In this document: in pieces, positions 47,361-54,558 of the stretch
Layout: each line of letters begins with the position of its first letter
Numbering within the stretch: position 1 is the stretch's first letter
Assembly (NCBI RefSeq): GCF_020216025.1
Contig: NZ_JAIWNC010000011.1
Span: 124,001 to 188,000 of the forward strand
Length of the DNA: 64,000 bases
Direction: 5' to 3'
Source: Jidongwangia harbinensis
GTDB lineage: Bacteria > Actinomycetota > Actinomycetes > Mycobacteriales > Micromonosporaceae
Translations under genes and position numbers: made by a program
Notes under the pieces: model-generated
Told to the model about the DNA's origin: nothing
The model's database searches: none
The model's input: only the letters and a program-made list of their open reading frames with translations

Positions 47361-49898
47361 TCATCGTCGCGGGCCAACCTCGCGGTCCCCGGACGGGTCG
47401 TCCTTCGGCTGGCGGCCGGCCCGCTCGTCGGCAACGGCCGGTCCGCCGTCGCGGCCGGCGGCCTCGCGGCCGGCGGTCTCGCGGCCGGCGGTCTCGCGGC
47501 CGGCGGTCTCGCCGCTGACGGTCTCGCCGCTGACGGTCTCGCCGCTGACGGTCTCGCCGCTGACGGTCTCGCCGCTGACGGTCTCGCCGCTGACGGTCTC
47601 GCCGCTGACGGTCTCCCGGCGAACGGTGTCGCCGCTGACGGTGTCGCCGCTGACGGTCTCCCGGCGAACGGTGTCGCGGCTGGCGGGGCCGTGCGGGGCC
47701 ACGTGCGGCGCGACGGCCGGCGGCGCGGCCAGGTCGGGGGCGGCCAGGTCGGGGCCGGGGGGCATCGCGGTCGGTGCGTCGGCCGGATGCGCGTCGTCGC
47801 CGGCCGCGAGCAGGCCGCGCAGCCGTTCGTGCACCACCTCGGCGATCTCGTCGGCCGGGCGGGCCGCGTCGAGCACCAGGTAACGCTTCGGGTCGGCGGC
47901 GGCCAGGTCGAGGAACGCGTACCGGACCCGCTCGTGGAACGATCGGGACTCGTTCTCCAGCCGGTCGGTGCCGAGGCCGCGGGAGTCGACTCGGGCCAGG
48001 CCCACGCCGGGATCGACGTCCAGCAGCACCACCAGGTCGGGCTTGAGCCCGCCGGTGGCCCAGGACGACAGCCAGGAGATCTCCTGGACCGGCAGGGTGC
48101 GCCCGGCGCCCTGGTACGCGAGCGACGAGTCCACGTACCGGTCGCTGATCACCACCGCGCCGCGCGCCAGCGCCGGCCGGACGACGGTGGCCACGTGGTG
48201 CGCCCGGTCGGCGGCGTAGAGCAGCGCCTCGGCGCGGGGCGACGGCGCGTCGGCGCCCTCGCCGTTGGAGAGCACGAGGGTACGGATCCGGGCGCCCATG
48301 TCCGTCGCGCCCGGCTCGCGGGTCACCACGACGTCGTGACCACCTGTCCGCAGCGCTTCGGAGAGCCGGGTGACCTGGGTGGACTTGCCCGCGCCCTCGC
48401 CACCCTCGAAGACCACGAAGACGCCGTGCCGGGTGAAGTCCTCGCCGGGTGACAGCGGGCGGCCGCGGATCGAGCTGAACAGGTCGGCCAGCACCGGTAC
48501 GCCGCGCTTGTCGTCCATCTGGCGGAACGCACTGATCCCGGTCCAGACGCCGATGACGCCGGCGACGAGCAGCAGGATGCGGGTGGACGAGATGTCGACC
48601 GACAGGTCGCCGACCGCGATGGTGCGCGAGCTGCCCAGGCCGACCAGGACACCGGCCAGCGAGATGGCCAGCAGCAGCACGAGCCGGGCGCCGATCTGCA
48701 CCACGGCGAAGACCCGGCCGCGTACCTCGTCGTTGACCTGACCGCCGAGCAGGGTGACGCCGGCCAGGAACGCCATACCGGCGCCCGCGCCCACGAAGAG
48801 CGCGCCGAACAGCGCCATGGAGAGGTGGAACGCCACGGACAGGAAGCCGACCGCGCCGCTGGCGAGCACGATGCTCATGCCGAACCAGCGGCGCCGGGAC
48901 AGCTCCTTGACGATCATCGGGCCCAGGCCGATGCCGGTCGCGAGACCGATGAACAGGGTGGCGAACAGCAGGAAGAACGCGGCGTCACCGGCACCGAGCG
49001 AGGCGGTGAAGAAGCGGGCGGTGCCGATCACGATGCCGGCGCCGGCGAACGCGCCGAAGATGCCGAGCACCAGGCCGCGGACGAACGGGGTGCCGCCGAT
49101 GTACTTCCAGCCCTCGACGAACTGCCGGAACATGGACGTCTCGGCGTTCTTCTCCCGGCGTTCCCGGTGGCCCTCGCTGATCTCCTTGATGCCGAAGAAG
49201 ACCACCGCCGCGGTGGCGGCCCGGGAGAACGCGTTGATCCAGAGCGCGATCTGCACCGGCTCGGCCCAGTCGGGCAGGCCGCCGATCGGGCCGCGGACCA
49301 CACCGTCGAGGGCGGCGAGCGCGAGCGCCGCGAGGATCGGGGTGATGCCGTACGTGGTGATCAGCGTGAGCTGGTTGGAGACCTCGAGCCGGCCCTTGGG
49401 GATCAGGTTGGGGACCGCGGCCTCCTTCGCCGGGATCCACATCAGGGTGATCGTCTCGCCGATGAAGGTGGCGATGACCGCCCAGGTCACGGTGAGGCCG
49501 CCGGAGTCGCTGACCAGCGCGACTGCCGGGATCGAGCCGTACACCAGGAAGCGCAGGATGTCGCAGATGACCATCGTGTAGCGCCGGTCGAACCGGTCGG
49601 CCATCACGCCCGCGATCGGGCCCAGCAGCAGCGCCGGCAGCAACCGGATCGCGATGGTGCTGCTGAACGCGCTGCCCTGGGCCACGCTGCCGGTCACCTG
49701 CTGGGCGGCGAACAGCGCGGTGGCCAGGGTGCCGATCCAGTCGCCGAACGAGGCCACGCTGAGCACCAGCCACAGGCGGCGGAACGGCCGGATACGCAGC
49801 ACCGAGCGCAGCGCCGCGGCGCCGGACAGGTCGACCGGCCCGGCATCGTTGCGCTTGGCCGCAGCTTCGGTGTCGATCGCCTTACCTCCCGTGGTCAC
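47361..49898 (-). CDS. tmk: Bifunctional MFS transporter / dTMP kinase
   Basis: An 845-residue fusion. Residues about 30-470 are a 12-helix MFS transporter (FRRLWLVLSVASFGDWIGTL, GVMADRFDRRY). Residues about 495-705 are thymidylate kinase with EGGEGAGKST, VVTREPG, the DRY box in ISDRYVDSSLAYQGAGR and a DRLENE lid. The last 140 residues are disordered, with fifteen 15-bp repeats encoding ETVSG-like pentapeptides. dTMP to dTDP phosphorylation is essential, so the kinase must work. The transport substrate is unknown. GTG 49898 has no clear ribosome site. Such fusions are known in Micromonosporaceae. Confidence 0.9.
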   Translation of the reverse strand: MTTGGKAIDTEAAAKRNDAGPVDLSGAAALRSVLRIRPFRRLWLVLSVASFGDWIGTLATALFAAQQVTGSVAQGSAFSSTIAIRLLPALLLGPIAGVMADRFDRRYTMVICDILRFLVYGSIPAVALVSDSGGLTVTWAVIATFIGETITLMWIPAKEAAVPNLIPKGRLEVSNQLTLITTYGITPILAALALAALDGVVRGPIGGLPDWAEPVQIALWINAFSRAATAAVVFFGIKEISEGHRERREKNAETSMFRQFVEGWKYIGGTPFVRGLVLGIFGAFAGAGIVIGTARFFTASLGAGDAAFFLLFATLFIGLATGIGLGPMIVKELSRRRWFGMSIVLASGAVGFLSVAFHLSMALFGALFVGAGAGMAFLAGVTLLGGQVNDEVRGRVFAVVQIGARLVLLLAISLAGVLVGLGSSRTIAVGDLSVDISSTRILLLVAGVIGVWTGISAFRQMDDKRGVPVLADLFSSIRGRPLSPGEDFTRHGVFVVFEGGEGAGKSTQVTRLSEALRTGGHDVVVTREPGATDMGARIRTLVLSNGEGADAPSPRAEALLYAADRAHHVATVVRPALARGAVVISDRYVDSSLAYQGAGRTLPVQEISWLSSWATGGLKPDLVVLLDVDPGVGLARVDSRGLGTDRLENESRSFHERVRYAFLDLAAADPKRYLVLDAARPADEIAEVVHERLRGLLAAGDDAHPADAPTAMPPGPDLAAPDLAAPPAVAPHVAPHGPASRDTVRRETVSGDTVSGDTVRRETVSGETVSGETVSGETVSGETVSGETVSGETVSGETAGRETAGRETAGREAAGRDGGPAVADERAGRQPKDDPSGDREVGPRR
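47461..47685. repeat. 15-bp tandem repeat, 15 copies, coding
   Basis: Fifteen units run without a break. Three near-identical GTCTCGCGGCCGGCG units (one starts GCC) come first, then seven identical GTCTCGCCGCTGACG units, then five variants with CCGGCGAAC or GTGTCG changes. They encode the tail of the MFS-dTMP kinase. The seven identical copies suggest active slippage or gene conversion. Confidence 0.95.
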
Positions 49899-50001
49899 CG
49901 AGCACTGTATCTGTCCTACGCAGGGGGGATGGCCCCGCACGTTCGAGTGGCGCAGAGATGAACCTATTTCGCATTGGCCGTTGTCGAGATAGCGTGCTCG
50001 C

Positions 50002-51207
50002 GTGATCGCCCCACGCCCAGGACTGCGCGAGCGCCTCGATCTCGCCACCGCCCATCTCGAGACCCCGCTGGCGGTGGTGGACCTGGCCGCGTTCGACGGC
50101 AACGCCGACGCGCTGGAGACCCGGTCCGGCGGCAAGCCGATCCGGGTGGCGAGCAAGTCGGTGCGCTGCCGTGACCTGCTGCGCCGGGTGCTGGCGCGGC
50201 CCGGATGGCACGGCGTGATGGCGTACACCCTGCCGGAGGCGATCTGGCTGGTGCGCACCGGCGTCAGCGACGACGTGCTGGTGGCGTACCCGACGGTGCA
50301 TCGCTCGGCACTCGCCGAGCTGACCGCGGACCCGCGGCTGGCCGCGGCCGTCACCCTGATGGCGGACCACCCCGCGCACCTCGACGTGGTGGACCAGGTC
50401 ACCCCGCCCGGCGGCCGCCCGGCGGTACGGATCTGCCTGGAACTGGACGCCTCCTGGCGGCCCGGCGGGGCGCTGCACGTCGGCGTGCGCCGCTCCCCGG
50501 TGCACACGGCCGCGCAGGCCGCGGCGCTGGCCCGGCGGGTGGTGTCGCGGCCCGGCTTCCGGCTGGTCGGCATGATGTCGTACGAGGCACAGATCGCCGG
50601 CCTGGGCGACGCACCGCCCGGACAGGCCATGCGGGGCCGGGCGATCCGGCTGATGCAACGCCGCTCGTGGACCGAACTCACCGACCGCCGCGCCGCCGCG
50701 GTCGCCGCCGTCCGCGAGCACGCCGAGCTGGAGTTCGTCAACGGCGGTGGCACCGGCAGCCTGGCCGAGACCGCGGCCGACCCGTCGGTGACCGAGGTGA
50801 CCGCCGGCTCCGGGCTGTACGGGCCCACCCTGTTCGATCAGTACACGAACTGGCGGCCCACCCCGGCCGCCCTGTTCGCGCTGTCCGTGGTGCGCCGCCC
50901 GGCTCCCCGCATCGCCACCGTGCTGGGCGGCGGCTGGATCGCCTCCGGCCCGCCCGCCGCGTCCCGGCAGCCGGCACCGTACCTGCCGGAGGGCCTGCGG
51001 TTCCGGGGCGACGAGGGCGCCGGCGAGGTGCAGACGCCACTGGTCGGTCCGGCCGCGGCCCGGCTCCGGCCCGGCGACCGGGTGTGGTTCCGCCACGCCA
51101 AGGCCGGCGAGCTGTGTGAGCACGTCAACGAGGTGCACCTCGTTGACGGCGACACGGCCACGCCGGCCCCGACGTACCGGGGCGAGGGACATGCCTTCCT
51201 GGGCTGA
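50002..51207 (+). CDS. Amino acid deaminase/aldolase-type PLP enzyme (fold III)
   Basis: A 401-residue PLP protein of the alanine-racemase fold, closest in plan to D-threonine aldolase or D-serine deaminase-like enzymes. The cofactor Lys is in IRVASKSVRC near residue 56. VGMMSYEAQIAG, FVNGGGTGSL and a C-terminal barrel with VWFRHAKAGELCEHVNEVHL (a likely metal-binding His/Cys region) match that group. Substrate unknown. GTG 50002. It ends 4 bp before the stop of the convergent TetR gene. Confidence 0.85.
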   Translation: MIAPRPGLRERLDLATAHLETPLAVVDLAAFDGNADALETRSGGKPIRVASKSVRCRDLLRRVLARPGWHGVMAYTLPEAIWLVRTGVSDDVLVAYPTVHRSALAELTADPRLAAAVTLMADHPAHLDVVDQVTPPGGRPAVRICLELDASWRPGGALHVGVRRSPVHTAAQAAALARRVVSRPGFRLVGMMSYEAQIAGLGDAPPGQAMRGRAIRLMQRRSWTELTDRRAAAVAAVREHAELEFVNGGGTGSLAETAADPSVTEVTAGSGLYGPTLFDQYTNWRPTPAALFALSVVRRPAPRIATVLGGGWIASGPPAASRQPAPYLPEGLRFRGDEGAGEVQTPLVGPAAARLRPGDRVWFRHAKAGELCEHVNEVHLVDGDTATPAPTYRGEGHAFLG

Positions 51208-51211
51208 CGGG

Positions 51212-51841
51212 TCAGGCGTTCACGTGGCGGTGCAGGTACTCCCGGATCATGCCCTTGGCCTCGTTGATGACCGCCTCGTCGCCGCCCGGGTCACGGCGGA
51301 ACGCCAGCTTGATCAGCGCGTCCGCGGCCTCCACCGCCATCTGCAGCGCGAACCGCAGGCGCACCCGGTCCATCAGCTGGAACTGGTCGACCAGCAGCTC
51401 GGCGAGACGCTCCGCGATCACCGCGTTGTTGTCCCGCTCGGCGTCCAGCAGGTGCAGGTCCACCACGTCACCGAAGTGCAGCGTGCGGAAGCCCGGCACG
51501 CTCCGGTGCATGGTGATGTACGCGTCGATCGCCGCATCCACGCCGTCCCACCAGTGCGCGAACGTCTCGTTGGCGAACCGGGCGGACAGGCTCTGCAGGT
51601 ACGCGTCCATGTTGCGCATGGCGAGCGCCTGCACGATTGCCCGTTTGTCCGGGAAGAACTGGTACACGGAGCCGATGGCCACTTCGGCCCGCTCGGCGAG
51701 CAGCGTGGTGGTCAGGCCCTCATAGCCGACCTCATCGACCAGCTCGGCGCAGGCGTCGAGCATGCGTTGGACCCGGGCAACGCTTCTGCCCTGCACCGGG
51801 ACCCGCCGCAGCGGCCCGGTGGTGACGGTTGGTGTCGACAC
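51212..51841 (-). CDS. TetR-family regulator
   Basis: A 209-residue regulator with the DNA-binding domain at about residues 20-65 (RMLDACAELVDEVGYEGLTT then TLLAERAEVAIGSVYQFFPD). The ligand domain contains HRSVPGFRTLHFGDVVDLHL. GTG 51841 has GAGGGAG 9 bp upstream. It diverges from the lactone oxidase gene across 136 bp and may control it. No strong palindrome stands out there. Confidence 0.92.
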   Translation of the reverse strand: MSTPTVTTGPLRRVPVQGRSVARVQRMLDACAELVDEVGYEGLTTTLLAERAEVAIGSVYQFFPDKRAIVQALAMRNMDAYLQSLSARFANETFAHWWDGVDAAIDAYITMHRSVPGFRTLHFGDVVDLHLLDAERDNNAVIAERLAELLVDQFQLMDRVRLRFALQMAVEAADALIKLAFRRDPGGDEAVINEAKGMIREYLHRHVNA

Positions 51842-51977
51842 GCGTCGCCACTCCCTCTCAGCAGTGATAATCGGAACGTTACTCGGATCAACGAGCGAGC
51901 CGCATCGACGGGACGCCGAGGACCCACGGCACGTCCCGTTTTGTGCGACTGTCCGCTCGTGGGAGGGACACGCCCGG

Positions 51978-53291
51978 ATGACCAGTGACCTCAGAGCCCC
52001 GATTGCGTCCCCCCGCTGGCGCAATTGGAGCGGCCATGAGCAGGCCGTCGCGTCGGACGTCCTCGCCCCTGGCAGGGTCGAGGAGGTGGCCGCGCTCGTC
52101 AAGTCGGCGTCGGAAACCGGACGCCGGATCAAGGTCGTCGGCAGCGGGCACTCGTTCAACTCCATCGCGGTCGCCGAGGACCAGCGGATGCACCTGAACC
52201 GGCTGGCCGCTCCGGTGTCGGCCGACGGCCCGCTGGTCACCGTGCCGGCCGGGACGACCTTGGCCACGCTCAACGCCTGGCTGGCGGAACATGGTCTGGC
52301 CGTACCCAACCTGGGCGACATCGACTCCCAAACCGTGGCCGGCGCCATCGCCACCGGCACCCACGGCACCGGCCTGGCCCACTCCACCCTGGCCTCCTGC
52401 GTGGCCGCGCTCACCCTGGTCGCCGGCGACGGCTCGGTGGTGCGTGTGGACTCGTCGGACCCGATCTTCCCGGCCGCGCGGCTCGGCCTCGGCGCGCTCG
52501 GCGTCGTGGTCGACGTGACGCTGCGGTGTGTGGACGCGTTCACGTTGTGCGCCGACGAGCGACCGATGCCGCTGGCCGAGGCGCTGGCCCGGCTCGACGA
52601 CGACCTCGCGAGCAACGAGCACGTCGAGTTCTACTGGCACACGTCCACCGACTGGGTGCAGCTCAAGCGCAACAACACCGTCCCGGCCGACGACCGCCCG
52701 CTCTCCGCCTTCCGGCGCTGGCTGGACGACGACTTCCTGTCGAACACGGTGTACCAGGGGGTGTGCCGGCTGGGCCGGGCGATCCCGGCGACGGTACCCA
52801 CGATCAACGCGGTCGCCGTGCGGGCGCTGGCCGCCCGCACCTACACGGGCCGCTCCGACCAGGTCTTCTGTACGCCGCGGCGGGTGCGGTTCAACGAGAT
52901 GGAGTACGAGGTCCCGCGCGCCGCCATGCCCGAGGTGATGACGGCCCTCCGGCGGATCGTCGACCGGCTGCCGTTCAAGGTGCAGTTCCCGGTCGAGGTG
53001 CGGTTCACCGGCCCGGACGACGTGTGGCTGTCGCACGGGTACGGCCGGGAGTCGGCGTACTTCGCGGTGCAGCAGTTCGTCGGCAGCCCGTACGAGCCGT
53101 ACTTCCGCGCGTTCGAGGCGGTGTGCGCACCGCTGGGCGGCCGGCCACACTGGGGCAAACTGCACTATCGGGATGCGGATTCGCTACGGGCGGCGTACCC
53201 GAGGTTCGACGACTTCCTGGCCGTCCGCGACCGGCTGGACCCGGGCCGGGTCTTCACCAACGCCTACCTGGACCGCGTCCTCGGCCGCTGA
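51978..53291 (+). CDS. FAD-linked sugar-1,4-lactone oxidase
   Basis: A 437-residue VAO-type flavoenzyme of the D-arabinono/L-gulono-1,4-lactone oxidase group. The FAD is probably covalent to the His in VVGSGHSFNSIA. TGTHGTGLAHSTL lines the cofactor site, and the signature HWGK appears as RPHWGKLHYRD near residue 395. It oxidises an aldonolactone; the physiological substrate in actinomycetes is unclear. ATG 51978 has GGGAGGG about 10 bp upstream. Confidence 0.92.
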   Translation: MTSDLRAPIASPRWRNWSGHEQAVASDVLAPGRVEEVAALVKSASETGRRIKVVGSGHSFNSIAVAEDQRMHLNRLAAPVSADGPLVTVPAGTTLATLNAWLAEHGLAVPNLGDIDSQTVAGAIATGTHGTGLAHSTLASCVAALTLVAGDGSVVRVDSSDPIFPAARLGLGALGVVVDVTLRCVDAFTLCADERPMPLAEALARLDDDLASNEHVEFYWHTSTDWVQLKRNNTVPADDRPLSAFRRWLDDDFLSNTVYQGVCRLGRAIPATVPTINAVAVRALAARTYTGRSDQVFCTPRRVRFNEMEYEVPRAAMPEVMTALRRIVDRLPFKVQFPVEVRFTGPDDVWLSHGYGRESAYFAVQQFVGSPYEPYFRAFEAVCAPLGGRPHWGKLHYRDADSLRAAYPRFDDFLAVRDRLDPGRVFTNAYLDRVLGR

Positions 53292-53297
53292 ACCGGG

Positions 53298-53340
53298 TTA
53301 TCCACAGACTTGTCCACAGGCACGGCGCGAGGCTGTGGAC
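53298..53340. promoter_or_regulatory. DnaA-box-like cluster
   Basis: TTATCCACA (53298-53306) and TTGTCCACA (53310-53318) lie side by side, and CTGTGGAC (53333-53340) is a partial inverted third copy. They lie between the lactone oxidase stop and the DUF559 start. They match DnaA consensus sequences but no origin features (AT-rich unwinding region, more boxes) are present. Confidence 0.5.
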
Positions 53341-53357
53341 TCGGTCAGGCTGAGTCC

Positions 53358-54260
53358 GTGCATCACTTCCTGACCAGGCAGGCCGGCGTGCTCACGACGG
53401 CGCAGGCGCTGCGGCATCTCTCCGCCAAGACCGTCCGGCATCGGGTCGCGGCGGGACGATGGCAGCAACCACACCGCGCGATCCTGGTGACCCACAACGG
53501 GCCGATCGATGTGGAGCAACGCCGGTGGATCGCGGTGCTCGGCATCGGGCACCATGCGGTGCTGGCCGGCAGCACCGCAGCCGAGGCGGCGGGACTTCGC
53601 GGCTTCACCGACCCGACCGTGCACGTTCTGATCCCGCACGGCCATCGACCGGAGAGGGTGCCGTCGGGAGTGACCGTGCACCGGACCGCGGCGTGGCGAG
53701 ACTCCGACGTGCTCTGGACCGGCCGCCCGCCGCACACCAGGATGGCCCGGTCGATCGTGGACGCCGCGCAGTGGGCCCGCACCGACGATGACGCCCAGGC
53801 GCTGGTCGCCGCCGCATTCCAGCAGCGGCTGACGACCGAGCGGGACATGCGCGACATCCTGGAACGGCTGACCCGGGCCCGGCGGCGACGACTGATCGCG
53901 CTAACCGTGGCGGACGCCGCGGGTGGCGCCCATTCGCTCAGCGAGGTCGACTTCGGCAGCCTGTGCCGCCGTCATCGTCTGCCGGCCCCGTCGCGTCAGG
54001 TGGTCCGCAACGATGCGGTCGGTCGCCGCCGGTACCTGGACGTGCTCTTCGAGGAGTGGCACGTGCACGTCGAGATCGACGGAGGTCAACACCTGGAGGT
54101 GCGACACGCCTGGGCAGACATGCAGCGGCAGAACGACCTGTGGACGGCGGGTGAGCGAGTGTTGCGCTTCCCGGCGTGGGCGGTGCGCCGGGAGCCGGAT
54201 GCGGTGGCGGCGCAGGTGCGGGCGGCGCTGCGAGCAGCCGGATGGCGCGGCACCCTCTGA
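53358..54260 (+). CDS. DUF559-type endonuclease-like protein with AbiEi-like N-terminus
   Basis: A 300-residue protein. Residues 1-90 resemble the winged-helix AbiEi-like antitoxin region (FLTRQAGVLTTAQALRH, WIAVLGIGHHAVLAG). The C-terminal 100 residues are a Vsr/DUF559-like nuclease fold with HVHVEIDGGQHLEV, then QRQNDLWTAGERVLRF. The D and the Q-x-H are placed like PD-(D/E)xK residues. No partner toxin gene is adjacent. GTG 53358 is preceded by DnaA-like boxes and has no clear ribosome site. Confidence 0.78.
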   Translation: MHHFLTRQAGVLTTAQALRHLSAKTVRHRVAAGRWQQPHRAILVTHNGPIDVEQRRWIAVLGIGHHAVLAGSTAAEAAGLRGFTDPTVHVLIPHGHRPERVPSGVTVHRTAAWRDSDVLWTGRPPHTRMARSIVDAAQWARTDDDAQALVAAAFQQRLTTERDMRDILERLTRARRRRLIALTVADAAGGAHSLSEVDFGSLCRRHRLPAPSRQVVRNDAVGRRRYLDVLFEEWHVHVEIDGGQHLEVRHAWADMQRQNDLWTAGERVLRFPAWAVRREPDAVAAQVRAALRAAGWRGTL

Positions 54261-54280
54261 CATCGGCCATTCCGAGCCAG

Positions 54281-54420
54281 TCCGGCGCCCGAGCGACCAG
54301 CCCGGCACCCGAGCGACCAGTCCGGCGCCCGAGCGACCAGCCTGGCACCCGAGCGACCAGCCCGGCACCCGAGCGACCAGCCTGGCACCCGAGCGACCAG
54401 CCCGGCACCCGAGCGACCAG
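54281..54420. repeat. 20-bp tandem repeat, 7 copies
   Basis: Seven 20-bp units YCYGGCRCCCGAGCGACCAG begin at 54281 and every 20 bp to 54401, with degraded ends on both sides. They lie directly downstream of the DUF559 gene. There are no spacers, so this is not a CRISPR array. Confidence 0.95.
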
Positions 54421-54450
54421 CCCTCCGCCCGAGCGCCGACCGGTCAGGCG

Positions 54451-54546
54451 GCGCAGATCTTGGAGGCACGACGGAATCTTGGCGCCAAACTGCCCCTATA
54501 GGGGCGCAGCGCCTCCAAGATCTGCGGGCGCCTCCAAGATCTGCGG
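54451..54546. repeat. REP-like palindromic element between DUF559 and topA
   Basis: CGCAGATCTTGGAGG at 54452-54466 faces two complementary copies of GCCTCCAAGATCTGCG, at about 54511 and 54530. Between them are the palindromes TTGGCGCCAA and CCCCTATAGGGG. The element can fold as a long hairpin with either right arm. It lies between convergent genes 13 bp from the topA stop, so it may terminate both, or be a mobile REP-type repeat. Confidence 0.75.
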
Positions 54547-54558
54547 GTGCCTCCGGCC

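Noticed and set aside
47133..48452. 439-codon plus-strand ORF opposite the dTMP kinase
   Set aside because: It owes its length to the 15-bp repeats, whose other frames are also open, and to GC bias. The minus-strand frame has complete kinase motifs.
54281..54420. Possible CRISPR array
   Set aside because: The 20-bp units are contiguous, with no spacers and no cas genes anywhere in the window.
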